NCBI GenBank assembly: GCA_963843755.1
Contig: CAWJLS010000012.1
Span: 221,427-285,426, forward strand
Length of the DNA stretch: 64,000 nucleotides
Direction of reading: 5' to 3'
From: CAWJLS01 sp963843755
GTDB taxonomy: Bacteria > Acidobacteriota > Thermoanaerobaculia > Multivoradales > DATKCC01
Below are positions 7,983-16,339 of this stretch, one piece after another. Every line of letters begins with the position of its first letter. The stretch's first letter is position 1. Position numbers and translations under genes: made by a program. The notes beneath the pieces are model-generated. The model made no database searches, was not told the origin of the DNA, and saw nothing but the letters and a program-made list of their open reading frames with translations.

Positions 7983-10391
7983 ATGGCCCTCAAAGAGCGC
8001 TTCCGCCGACACCGCAAGGACAACCGGTTCATCGTCGGCATCCTCGCCGGCCTGCTGGTCGTGCTGGTCGCCCTGTTCTACCTGATCCAGCGCGGCCGGG
8101 ACGTTCCGGAGACCCTGCTCAACAACCAGGTCCTGCTGTTCGTCCTCTGGTACACCAACGTCGTCCTCATCCTGACGATCCTGTTCGTCCTGCTGAGGAA
8201 CCTCCTCAAGCTGGTCATCGAGCGCCGCCACCGGATCCTCGGCTCGAAGTTCAAGACCAAGCTGGTGGCCACCTACATCGGCCTGGTGCTGATCCCGGTG
8301 CTGCTGGTGTTCGTCTACGCCACGGAGCTGATCCAGGGCACGGTCGACCGCTGGATCAACGCGCCGGTCGGCACCGTGCTCGACGAGTCGTACCAGGTGG
8401 TCGAAGGGCTCTACAGCCGGCTCGAGGAGCAGAGCCGCGAGGACGCCGAGCGGGCGCTCGAGGCGATCGACGGCATCGACCTGCGCAACCCGGCCGAGCG
8501 GCCGGAGCTGGGACGGCGGCTCCAGTCGTTGCTGGGCGAGCTGGGCGCCGACTACCTGGCGGTCTACGACGGCACCGAGTTCGTCCACGGCGTGGTCGAC
8601 CCGCGCACCGGCATCACCGACCTGCCGGAGCCGGGGCGGCGGCTGCTGGCGGCGGCCGCGGCGGGCGAGCCCGTGGTCCGGCGGCTCGACGCCGAGGGCA
8701 CCGCGGCGCGACTGGTGCTGGCCGGCGCCACCAGGCCGCCGCCACCGCCGGCTCAGACGGACCCGGCGGAGACAACCGACGGCAAGGCGGCGGCCGGCCC
8801 GAACGGCTCGGGCAGCTCGACCACCTCGGCCGGCGGTGGCGGCGGTGGCGGCGGTGGCGGCGACGCCGCGGCGGCCACGGACGGCCAGGAGCCGCCGCCC
8901 CAGGCGACCGTGGTGCTCGCCGGGGTGCTCCTCGAGCCCGACCTGGTGCGGGTGGCCGACGACCTGGTCGAGGCCCACCTGCGCCACCGCCAGGTGGTGG
9001 TCCAGAAGGAGCCGCTCGAGGCGAGCCACCTGCTGCTCTTCCTGCTGGTCACCCTGCTCATCCTGCTCGCCTCCTCCTGGGTCGGCCTCTACCTGGCGCG
9101 GCGGGTGACGGTGCCGATCCAGGCGCTCGCCGAGGGCACCGAGCGGGTCGGCCGCGGCGAGCTCGAGCACCGGGTCGAGGTCGAGGCGGACGACGAGCTC
9201 GGCGTGCTGGTGCGCTCGTTCAACCGGATGACCGGCGAGATCAAGCGCAACCGCGAGGTGATCGAGCGCAGCAACCAGGAGCTGGTGGAGGCCAACGTGC
9301 GGCTGGCCGAGGAGCGGGCGCTGGCCGCGGCGGTGATCGACAACGTCGCCGCGGGCGTCATCGCCAGCGACCGCGAAGGGCGGATCCTGACCTGCAACGG
9401 AGCGGCCCTGGCGATGCTCCGCCAGTCGGCGGACGAGGTCGCCGGCCGGCGCGCCCACGACGCCTGGAGCGACCCGGAACGGGCCCAGCTCGCCGAGCTG
9501 CTCGACCCGCCGGCGACCGATCCCGACGACACCGACGACATCGACGAGACGGACGGCACCGGGACGGCCCGGGCGGACCGCAACCGGGTGAGCCGGGAGC
9601 TCCACCTGATGCTCGAAGGCGAGTGGAAGAGCTTCGAGGTCAAGGTGACGCCGATGGTGACGCCCAACGGCAGCCTGCGCGGCCGGGTGATGGTGCTCGA
9701 GGACCTGACCCAGCTCATCAAGGCCCAGCAGCTCGCCGCCTGGAACGAGGCCGCCCGCCGGATCGCCCACGAGATCAAGAACCCGCTGACGCCGATCCGC
9801 CTCTCGGCCGAGCGCATCCTCCAGAAGTACCGCCGCGACGACCCCGACCTGGGCGACGCGCTGGAATCCGGGATCGAGATCCTGCTGCGCGAGGTCGAGG
9901 CCATGCAGGCGATGGTCGACGAGTTCTCGCGCTACGCACGGATGCCGCGCCCCCAGCCCCAGCGGGTCGACCTGGAGGCGCTCATCCACGAGACGCTCCG
10001 CCTCTACCGGGGGCTCAAGCCCGGCGTGCGGGTCGAGAGCGAGGTCGGCCCGGGGACCGAGGAGCTGATGGCCGACCCGGAGCAGCTCAAGCGGGCGCTG
10101 ATCAACCTGCTGGACAACGCCATCGAGGCGACCGAAGCGCCCGGCGAGGTGCGGGTCGAGGCCGAGGCGCGGGACGGCCACGTGGAGCTGCACGTCGCCG
10201 ACACCGGCCAGGGCATCCCGGCCGAGGCCAAGGACAAGCTGTTCCTGCCCTACTTCTCGACCAAGGGGCGCGGCACCGGGCTCGGGCTGGCGATCGTCCA
10301 GCGGATCGTCTCCGACCACCGCGGGCGGATCCGGGTCGAGGACAACCGGCCGCGGGGCACGGTGTTCACCGTCGAGCTGCCGATGCGGTAG
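7983..10391 (+). CDS. NtrY-like transmembrane sensor histidine kinase
   Basis: An 802-residue membrane kinase. Three membrane helices lie near 18-38, 49-70 and 94-115. An extracytoplasmic domain follows to about 345, then a fourth helix (about 347-367), HAMP (370-423) and PAS (about 450-500). The dimerisation box AHEIKNPLTPIRLSAERI places the phospho-acceptor at His596. The ATP-binding domain has N-box LLDNAIEA (about 707), DTGQGIP, and GTGLGLAIVQRI. The periplasmic domain carries an odd low-complexity insert with an 11-glycine run near residue 285. No response regulator is encoded beside it. Earlier in-frame starts run through the DUF4390 gene and are rejected. NtrY kinases often sense nitrogen or envelope state; the signal here is unknown. 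Confidence 0.9.
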   Translation: MALKERFRRHRKDNRFIVGILAGLLVVLVALFYLIQRGRDVPETLLNNQVLLFVLWYTNVVLILTILFVLLRNLLKLVIERRHRILGSKFKTKLVATYIGLVLIPVLLVFVYATELIQGTVDRWINAPVGTVLDESYQVVEGLYSRLEEQSREDAERALEAIDGIDLRNPAERPELGRRLQSLLGELGADYLAVYDGTEFVHGVVDPRTGITDLPEPGRRLLAAAAAGEPVVRRLDAEGTAARLVLAGATRPPPPPAQTDPAETTDGKAAAGPNGSGSSTTSAGGGGGGGGGGDAAAATDGQEPPPQATVVLAGVLLEPDLVRVADDLVEAHLRHRQVVVQKEPLEASHLLLFLLVTLLILLASSWVGLYLARRVTVPIQALAEGTERVGRGELEHRVEVEADDELGVLVRSFNRMTGEIKRNREVIERSNQELVEANVRLAEERALAAAVIDNVAAGVIASDREGRILTCNGAALAMLRQSADEVAGRRAHDAWSDPERAQLAELLDPPATDPDDTDDIDETDGTGTARADRNRVSRELHLMLEGEWKSFEVKVTPMVTPNGSLRGRVMVLEDLTQLIKAQQLAAWNEAARRIAHEIKNPLTPIRLSAERILQKYRRDDPDLGDALESGIEILLREVEAMQAMVDEFSRYARMPRPQPQRVDLEALIHETLRLYRGLKPGVRVESEVGPGTEELMADPEQLKRALINLLDNAIEATEAPGEVRVEAEARDGHVELHVADTGQGIPAEAKDKLFLPYFSTKGRGTGLGLAIVQRIVSDHRGRIRVEDNRPRGTVFTVELPMR

Positions 10392-10461
10392 GGCTGGGCA
10401 GGTCTCCTGGACGGCGTCCGGCGCCCTGGAGATCGCGGCCCCGTCGCCCCGGGCTCTTTCC

Positions 10462-11556
10462 TCAGTACCTGAACACTGCCGCCACCGCGTCCCCGTCCGG
10501 CACGTTCTCCGGCCCGACCGCGTACACCGTCCCGCCCTTGAGCACCGTCTGGATGGCGGCGAAGTCGACCAGGTCCTCGGTGCCGGGGCCGTTGTCGTTG
10601 GCCAGGGCGACCGTCCGCTGCTCCCGATCGAACCGGCCCCAGCGGCGCATCCCCAGGCCGACGAACAGGGTGTCGACCCGGCCGTCGTCGGCCGCCCGCA
10701 CGACCTCGTCGAGCCGGGTCGACGCGCGGCCGGTGCCGGCGAGCTGCCGGAACTGCTCCACCGCGGCGTCTTGGGAGGCGGTGAACACCGGCTCGACCAC
10801 CGGCCAGGCGCGGGCGTGGAGCTCCTCGTTGGAGACCTCGTCCGGGTTGCCCGCCACGCCGCCCTCGATCAGCTCCGGATAGCCGGACACCTCCCGGTAG
10901 AGCGGGAACAGCGGCTCGACGCCGGCCAGCACCAGCGGCGCGTTCTTGTCGGCGACCACCGAGCCGATCCCCTTGTCGAGCAGGTTGAAGAACTTGCGGA
11001 TCTCGACCTTGACGTCGTCCTCGGCGCCGCCCTGGCCGCTCGGCATCTCGACCTCGTGGCCGAGGGCGTCGGTCAGGCTGGCCGGCAGGTCGCCGAGATC
11101 GACCTCCCGGACGCTGTGGCGCGTCGCCTCGAGCAGGCGCGCGCGCTTCTGGGAGAGCGCCAGAATGTAAAACCGTCCGTCGCCGGCGAGCAGCGGCAGC
11201 ATCGGCTTCAAATGGAAGCGCTCCTCGACCACCGCCAGCTCCCGCACCTCGATCGGCACCCGGTAGTAGCGGAAGAAGCCCTGGGCGAGGAACACGGCCA
11301 GGCCGTCGCTCTGGTGTTGCCAGAACGGGGTGTCGTCGATCAGCACCGAGGCCGGCTCGAGGAACCGGGCCACCTCCTGCGGCGTCATCCCGCGCTCCCC
11401 CAAGGCGTCGGCCACCTCTCGCAGCAGGTTCTTGAACCGGATCGCGTTCTGCTGGGTCTCCGGCCCCGCCTTGACCATCGGCGCGTAGAGCGAGACGCAA
11501 ACACTGTCGCGGCGCTGCATGAGGGCTTCGAGCTCTGCCTGGGAAAGCTGCTTCAT
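10462..11556 (-). CDS. baeRF-family protein (bacterial archaeo-eukaryotic release factor-like)
   Basis: A 364-residue cytoplasmic protein related to the aeRF1/pelota-like families found in bacteria, probably the baeRF3 type. Matching features are an N-terminal domain with DSVCVSLYAPMVKAG and RFKNLLREVADAL, a central FYILALSQKRARLLEATRHS, and a C-terminal VDTLFVGLGMRRWG. A ribosome-related or ribosome-rescue role is proposed for the family but not proven. The ATG at 11556 was selected because AAGGAGGT lies 7 bp before it. An upstream in-frame ATG lacks such a site. It converges with the kinase gene and diverges from the FKBP gene. Confidence 0.75.
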   Translation of the reverse strand: MKQLSQAELEALMQRRDSVCVSLYAPMVKAGPETQQNAIRFKNLLREVADALGERGMTPQEVARFLEPASVLIDDTPFWQHQSDGLAVFLAQGFFRYYRVPIEVRELAVVEERFHLKPMLPLLAGDGRFYILALSQKRARLLEATRHSVREVDLGDLPASLTDALGHEVEMPSGQGGAEDDVKVEIRKFFNLLDKGIGSVVADKNAPLVLAGVEPLFPLYREVSGYPELIEGGVAGNPDEVSNEELHARAWPVVEPVFTASQDAAVEQFRQLAGTGRASTRLDEVVRAADDGRVDTLFVGLGMRRWGRFDREQRTVALANDNGPGTEDLVDFAAIQTVLKGGTVYAVGPENVPDGDAVAAVFRY

Positions 11557-11727
11557 GGATTCGACCTCCTTGGAGAGATTCCGGAGCGGCTCGGTCCGCC
11601 CGCCGGGGACGAATTCCGTCGCCAGCTCCTGTGGTATCGTCGCCATTCCTTCCGAGCAAAGGTCTGCAAAGACGATGCTCACCCCTTCCAAGCTCACGTG
11701 ATCCGATTGTGAAAGGACCAGTCCGAC

Positions 11728-12513
11728 ATGACGTCAGTCTACAAGGTTTGCTTCTCCCTTCTCGTGCTCGGCCTGCTGGCCGTGCCGGCCTGCACCGCCC
11801 AGGATTCCGGCCAGGCCATGGCTTCCGACAAGTCCGCTGACATGGCCTCCGGCGATCAGCACGACACCTTCTACGCCCTCGGCGTGGCCATGTCCCAGGG
11901 CCTCGCGCAGTTCCACCTGACCGCGGACGAGCTGACGGCCGTCCAGGAAGGTCTCAAGGACGGCGTGCTGGGCAAGGACACGAAGATCGACCTCCAGGAG
12001 TACGCGCCGAAGCTCCAGGCGCTGGCCAAGGAGCGCACCGAGGCCGCCGCCAAGATGGAGCGCGAGGCCGGCAGCACGGTGATCGAGCAGGCCGCGGCCG
12101 AGGACGGCGCGGTCAAGACCGACTCCGGCCTGGTCTACAAGATCCTCGAGCCGGGCGACGGCCCGAGCCCGAAGGCGACCGACACGGTGAAGGTGAACTA
12201 CAAGGGCACGCTGCGGGACGGCAAGGTCTTCGACAGCTCCTACGACCGCGGCCAGCCGGCCACCTTCCCGCTCAACCAGGTCATCCCGTGCTGGACCGAG
12301 GGCGTCCAGCAGATGCACGTGGGCGGCAAGGCCAAGCTGACCTGCCCGCCGGACCTGGCGTACGGCGACCGGCCGAACGCGACCATCCCGGCCGGCTCCA
12401 CCCTGACCTTCGAGGTCGAGCTGCTCGACATCGTCTCCAAGGGCGACGACAAGGCGCGCGATCCGGAGACGATCGACTCCAAGAGCATGGACAAGCCCAA
12501 CGGCCAGGGCTGA
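11728..12513 (+). CDS. FKBP-type peptidyl-prolyl isomerase, exported (FkpA/Mip-like)
   Basis: A 261-residue periplasmic or envelope-anchored proline isomerase. An export signal (1-25) ends VPAC. The proline before the Ala-Cys is unusual for a lipobox, so lipidation is uncertain. A helical FkpA-type N-domain (about 45-125, ALGVAMSQGLAQF...) leads to the FKBP domain (about 130-240). That domain carries DTVKVNYKGTLRDGKVFDSS, FPLNQVIPCWTEGVQQM and LAYGDRPNATIPAGSTLTFE, including the conserved active-site aromatic positions. The C-terminal 20 residues are charged. It is upstream of a small membrane protein on the same strand (60 bp gap) and probably helps fold envelope proteins. Confidence 0.92.
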   Translation: MTSVYKVCFSLLVLGLLAVPACTAQDSGQAMASDKSADMASGDQHDTFYALGVAMSQGLAQFHLTADELTAVQEGLKDGVLGKDTKIDLQEYAPKLQALAKERTEAAAKMEREAGSTVIEQAAAEDGAVKTDSGLVYKILEPGDGPSPKATDTVKVNYKGTLRDGKVFDSSYDRGQPATFPLNQVIPCWTEGVQQMHVGGKAKLTCPPDLAYGDRPNATIPAGSTLTFEVELLDIVSKGDDKARDPETIDSKSMDKPNGQG

Positions 12514-12573
12514 GACCCTTCTCCCACTCGACACCGAGAGAGGGACCGAAGACGTCTGCGGAGGACGGAGACC

Positions 12574-13029
12574 ATGCTGAGGAAGCGCGCCATCCGCTCG
12601 CTCCTGGTCGAGCAGGTCGCCGGCCTTCGCCCTTTCGCTCCGCCGCCGGCGGACGACGCGAGCTCGGAGGAAAAGACCGCCGGGGGACCTCCCCCCGGCG
12701 GCGCCTCCGCCCGCTCGGCGCCCGCCGAGCCTCTCCCCGGAGCCTCTGACCCCAACGATCCGCTGGGCCTCCAGGAAGAGCTGGACGCCCAGATCGAAGC
12801 CCTCCATCGGGCCGAACGGCGCGCCAAGCTGGCCGTCGCCTTCGACTGGGTCGCCCTGGCGGTGCTGTTCCTGTTCCGCGACACCGCCACCCCCTTCCTG
12901 CCCTTCGACGGCACCGTCGAAACGATCTTCACCGTCGGCGTCCTGATCGTCGCCGTCCACTCCGGCTTCCGCCTCGGCCAGCTCGAGAAGTACCGCGCGG
13001 TGACGCGCACCCACGAAGAGGTCCGCTGA
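12574..13029 (+). CDS. Small two-helix membrane protein, unknown function
   Basis: A 151-residue protein of no family I recognise. The N-terminal third is proline-, serine- and glycine-rich (likely disordered). Residues 65-85 form a short amphipathic helix. Two hydrophobic segments follow, VAFDWVALAVLFLF (about 88-101) and IFTVGVLIVAVHSGFRLG (about 117-134), and the tail is charged. It may be transcribed with the FKBP gene. The ATG at 12574 is preceded by GGAGGACGGAG. Confidence is good that it is coding, low for any role. Confidence 0.65.
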   Translation: MLRKRAIRSLLVEQVAGLRPFAPPPADDASSEEKTAGGPPPGGASARSAPAEPLPGASDPNDPLGLQEELDAQIEALHRAERRAKLAVAFDWVALAVLFLFRDTATPFLPFDGTVETIFTVGVLIVAVHSGFRLGQLEKYRAVTRTHEEVR

Positions 13030-13084
13030 GCCGCGGCCCCCAGACTCCCCGGACAGCGCTCCCCGGACGGCGCTCCGACCGACG

Positions 13085-13124
13085 AAAAGGGGCGCGGCCG
13101 GAGGACCGGGCCCCCGACCGCGCC
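13085..13124 (-). terminator. Rho-independent-type terminator after the large VWA gene
   Basis: An inverted repeat with a 7-bp GC stem (13091-13097 with 13118-13124) and further pairs inside. On the minus strand it is followed by CCTTTT. It lies just past the stop at 13154. Confidence 0.55.
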
Positions 13125-13153
13125 TTGCGCACGGGACAGTGCGCGCCGGTCGT

Positions 13154-15655
13154 CTACCGCCTCGGCGCCTCCCCGCCGGGCCCGGAATCCTGCTCCGGCG
13201 GGGGCTCTGCGCCCTGCCGCGCCCGGTCGGCCAGCCGGGCCGCCCGGCCGATGGTGGTGACCAGCTCGGCGACGTCGAGCCGTCCGGGGAAGTCCGCCGA
13301 CACCTTCTGCGCCCTGCGGAAGAGCTCGTCCAGGTCGGTCTCCCGGGCCCAGTACGTGCCCTTGAGCGCCTCGGCCAGCTCGGCCACCACCGAGGCCAGC
13401 CGCAGCGACGGCGGCGCCTCGGACCAGCCTCCGGCCAGGTCGCCGACGGCCACCGGCAGGGCCATCTCCTCCACCTTGCCGGTCGCCACGCTCTGCCAGC
13501 GCAGGTGGAGCGTCGCCGCCGTCCGGCCGCGGTCCCGGCGCGGGTCGATGCCGTCGCGCAGCTTGACCTCGTAGAGGGCGGTCACCGTGTGCCCGGCCCC
13601 CACCTCGCCGGCGTCGACCGTGTCGTCACGGAACTTCTCGTCCGGCACGTCGCGGTTCTCGTAGCCGAGCAGCCGATAGCGGGCGATCACCTGCGGGTCG
13701 ACCTCGACCTGCACCTTGGCGTCGCGGGCGACGGTCTGGAGGGTGCCGGTCAGGTTCTCGACGAACACCCGCCGCGCCTCGTCCAGGTCGTCGACGTAGG
13801 CGTACATGCCGTCGCCACGGTCGGCGAGCTGCTCCATCAGCGTGTCGTTGTAGTTGCCCATGCCGAAGCCGACGGTGGTCAGCTCGATGCCGTCGCGGGC
13901 GGCGTCACCGATCCGGCCGAGGATCGACTCCGGACCCGTGCGGCCGACGTTGGCGACGCCGTCCGAGCACAGGATGACCCGGTTGATCGCCCCGGGCCGG
14001 AACGCCCGGCGAGCCACGTCGTAGGCCAGCACCAGGCCCTCCTCCGCGTTGGTGGCACCCTCCGGCACCAGGCGGCCGATCGCCGAGCGGATCGCCTCGA
14101 GATCGCCGGTCGGCTCGAGCACCACGTGGCCGAACGAGCCGTAGACCACCAGCGCCACCCGGTCGTCCGGCCGGAGCTGGTCGAGCAGCAGAGAGAGCGA
14201 CTTGCGCACCAGGCCGAGCCGGTTCTCCGCCGCCATCGAGCCGGAGACGTCGACCACGAAGGTCAGCACCGCCGGCTTGCGGTGGGTGACGTCCACCTCC
14301 CGGGCGTGGAGGCCGAACCGGAGCACCCGGTAGCGGGGGTTGTCGCGCCGGCCGGCGAACGGCGTCGCAGCGCCGTCGGCGACCACCCGGAAGTCCCCGC
14401 GCCGCGGCGCCGGATCGTCGTAGTCGAAGGCGTTGATCAGCTCCTCGACCCGCACCGCCTCCCGCGGCGGCAGGTTGCCGTCGCGCAGGTAGCGCCGGAC
14501 GACGCCCCACGAGCCGGTGTCGACGTCGAGGCCGAAGGTCGAGAACCGGTCGTCCTCACTGTCGATGAACGGGTTGGTGCCGTAGCCGCGGAAGAAGACG
14601 TCGCCGTACGGCTGGTCGTTGGGCTCGGCGGTGCCGCCGGTCGACGGAGCGGTTCCGGCGGGCGCCCCGGGGATCGAGTAGACCGCGTCCGCCGGCGGGA
14701 CGAGCTTCGCCTTCGGTGTCGGTCCGACCTGGATCTCCTCGTTCTGCTGGAACTCGTAGTAGGTGGGTGAGGAGCCCTCACCCTTGGACGTGCCGATCGC
14801 CGCCATGTCGGTGATCCGGACGCCGTCGACGGAGTAGGTGTCGGGGTCGGAGCTCTTCTCGAACGCCTCGTGCGCGTCCTGGCCGCCGGGCTTCGCCCCG
14901 CCGACGCTGGCGCGATCGGTCACCACGCCGGGGGACTGGGTCGCGGTCGCCCACGGGTCGCGGGCGGTCGGCACCCTCTCGAGCTCCTGCTGGCTCACGA
15001 CCGTGCCCGCCGCGGTCTTCCGCTCGTCCAGGAGCGGAGCCTCCGAGGTGACGGTGATCACGTCGTTGACGGCCCCCTGCTTCGCCGCGTCTCCGGTCGC
15101 TTCCGACGGCGCGTTCGATGCGGTCCGCTTCGTGATCATCTCGACCCGGGCCTCGGCTTCCTGCTCTGTCCGCTGCCTCGCCGGGCCGGGCTTCGACGGG
15201 GTCGCTGCTCCAGCCTGCTCGGCGCGTCGGACCTCCGTCGCCTGCTCCGCTCCGCCAGCCTGGGTCGACTCCTGGTCCTTCGTCTCCATGGGCTCGCTCG
15301 CGATCGGCGCCGATTCGACGTCGAGGCGTCCGCTCCGGGCGGCTCCGTCCGGCTCAGGCGAGGCCAGGGCGCCGACCGCCCCACGAGCGGCGGCTTCGCC
15401 CTCCGTTCGGTCGCGCACTTGGAGCGCGACGACTCCGGCGCCGACGGCGAGCACCACCGAGGCGGCGGCCAGCCAGACGCGACGGCGGCCGAAGCCTCTG
15501 GAGCTCTCGGCGAGCGCGGGCACCAGCTCGAGGGTCGGCGGCACGTCGGCCTTGATCCGCTCGGCGAGATCCGCCGGCGGCTCGAGCGACGCCGGATCGG
15601 CCGGGGGCCGGGTCAGGGCGTCGACGACGTTCGGTTCGTGGGCGTGGCGGCTCAT
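13154..15655 (-). CDS. Large YfbK-like VWA protein with anti-sigma-like N-terminus and TonB-plug-like insert
   Basis: An 833-residue single-pass membrane protein. Residues 1-50 are cytoplasmic, and a membrane helix spans about 60-80. A low-complexity linker follows to about 195. Residues 196-305 then read like a TonB receptor plug: VITVTSEAPLLDERKT, VSQQELERVPTARDPW, and TYSVDGVRITDMAA. Residues 346-440 match the N-terminal domain of YfbK-type proteins, including FSTFGLDVDTGSWGVVRRYL. The VWA domain runs 462-640 with metal site DVSGS at 469-473. A DUF3520-like C-terminal domain covers 655-810. The ATG overlaps the stop of the ECF sigma gene (ATGA), so sigma factor and protein are co-produced. 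The position suggests a sigma-factor-controlled membrane sensor or anti-sigma factor; that is inference. Confidence 0.85.
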   Translation of the reverse strand: MSRHAHEPNVVDALTRPPADPASLEPPADLAERIKADVPPTLELVPALAESSRGFGRRRVWLAAASVVLAVGAGVVALQVRDRTEGEAAARGAVGALASPEPDGAARSGRLDVESAPIASEPMETKDQESTQAGGAEQATEVRRAEQAGAATPSKPGPARQRTEQEAEARVEMITKRTASNAPSEATGDAAKQGAVNDVITVTSEAPLLDERKTAAGTVVSQQELERVPTARDPWATATQSPGVVTDRASVGGAKPGGQDAHEAFEKSSDPDTYSVDGVRITDMAAIGTSKGEGSSPTYYEFQQNEEIQVGPTPKAKLVPPADAVYSIPGAPAGTAPSTGGTAEPNDQPYGDVFFRGYGTNPFIDSEDDRFSTFGLDVDTGSWGVVRRYLRDGNLPPREAVRVEELINAFDYDDPAPRRGDFRVVADGAATPFAGRRDNPRYRVLRFGLHAREVDVTHRKPAVLTFVVDVSGSMAAENRLGLVRKSLSLLLDQLRPDDRVALVVYGSFGHVVLEPTGDLEAIRSAIGRLVPEGATNAEEGLVLAYDVARRAFRPGAINRVILCSDGVANVGRTGPESILGRIGDAARDGIELTTVGFGMGNYNDTLMEQLADRGDGMYAYVDDLDEARRVFVENLTGTLQTVARDAKVQVEVDPQVIARYRLLGYENRDVPDEKFRDDTVDAGEVGAGHTVTALYEVKLRDGIDPRRDRGRTAATLHLRWQSVATGKVEEMALPVAVGDLAGGWSEAPPSLRLASVVAELAEALKGTYWARETDLDELFRRAQKVSADFPGRLDVAELVTTIGRAARLADRARQGAEPPPEQDSGPGGEAPRR

Positions 15656-16284
15656 GATGCGACCTCCTCGGTCAGCTCGTCCGCGAGCAGGGCGAGGGCC
15701 TTCTTCAGACGTTTGCGAATGGCGGCTCCGGTGACCCCTTCGAGGCGCGCGATCTCGCCCACCGGCAGGCCGCGCCAGAAGCGGGCGGCGACGGTGAACC
15801 GCAGGTCGTCGGGGAGGGAATGGACGGCGCGGCGGACCGAACGGTCGCCGTCCGAACGGGCCGAGACCTCGTCCGGGCCGGGCGCCGGGTCGTCGAGCGT
15901 CCGGGCGGTCTCGTCCGGAAGCGGCTCGAGCCGGCGCGGGCCGCGCCGATGGCTCAGGAAGGTGGTGTAGGCGATCCGGTAGAGCCAGGTCGAGAACCTG
16001 GCCCGGCCCCGGAAGCCGGCGAGGGAGGCCCAGGCCTTGCGGTAGGCCTCCTGGGTGAGATCGGCCGCGAGATCCCGGTCCCCGGACAGGCGGACCAGGG
16101 TGGCGAAGATCGGCCGATAGGTGGCGTCCACCAGCCGGTCGGCGGCGGATCGGTCGCCGGCGGCGGCGGCACGGAGGAGTCGGAGCTCGTCGTTCCGGCT
16201 GAGCTCGCTCCCCCGCCCTGACCCCGGAGGGCCCGCCGCCAGCACGGCGTCGGTCGGTTCGAGCACCCGCATCGTCGTCTCCAT
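15652..16284 (-). CDS. ECF-type RNA polymerase sigma factor
   Basis: A 210-residue sigma70-family factor. Region 2 covers about 47-112, with DLTQEAYRKAWASLAGFRGR and FSTWLYRIAYTTFLSHRR, the usual core-binding and -10-recognition helices. Region 4 covers about 148-205: SLPDDLRFTVAARFWRGLPV, GEIARLEGVTGAAIRKRLKK. A short N-terminal extension (1-30) precedes region 2. The stop overlaps the start of the VWA/plug protein by 4 bp, which suggests that protein is its membrane-anchored regulator. The ATG at 16284 was kept; a second in-frame ATG 4 codons later is equally possible. Confidence 0.93.
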   Translation of the reverse strand: METTMRVLEPTDAVLAAGPPGSGRGSELSRNDELRLLRAAAAGDRSAADRLVDATYRPIFATLVRLSGDRDLAADLTQEAYRKAWASLAGFRGRARFSTWLYRIAYTTFLSHRRGPRRLEPLPDETARTLDDPAPGPDEVSARSDGDRSVRRAVHSLPDDLRFTVAARFWRGLPVGEIARLEGVTGAAIRKRLKKALALLADELTEEVAS

Positions 16285-16339
16285 ACTGCCTTAGACGACA
16301 CGCGTGCCGGAAATGAAACCGGCGGCGGGCTCGAAGGGC

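Noticed and set aside
7689..10319. A long minus-strand open frame opposite the sensor kinase
   Set aside because: Antisense shadow; low-complexity composition and no start signal.
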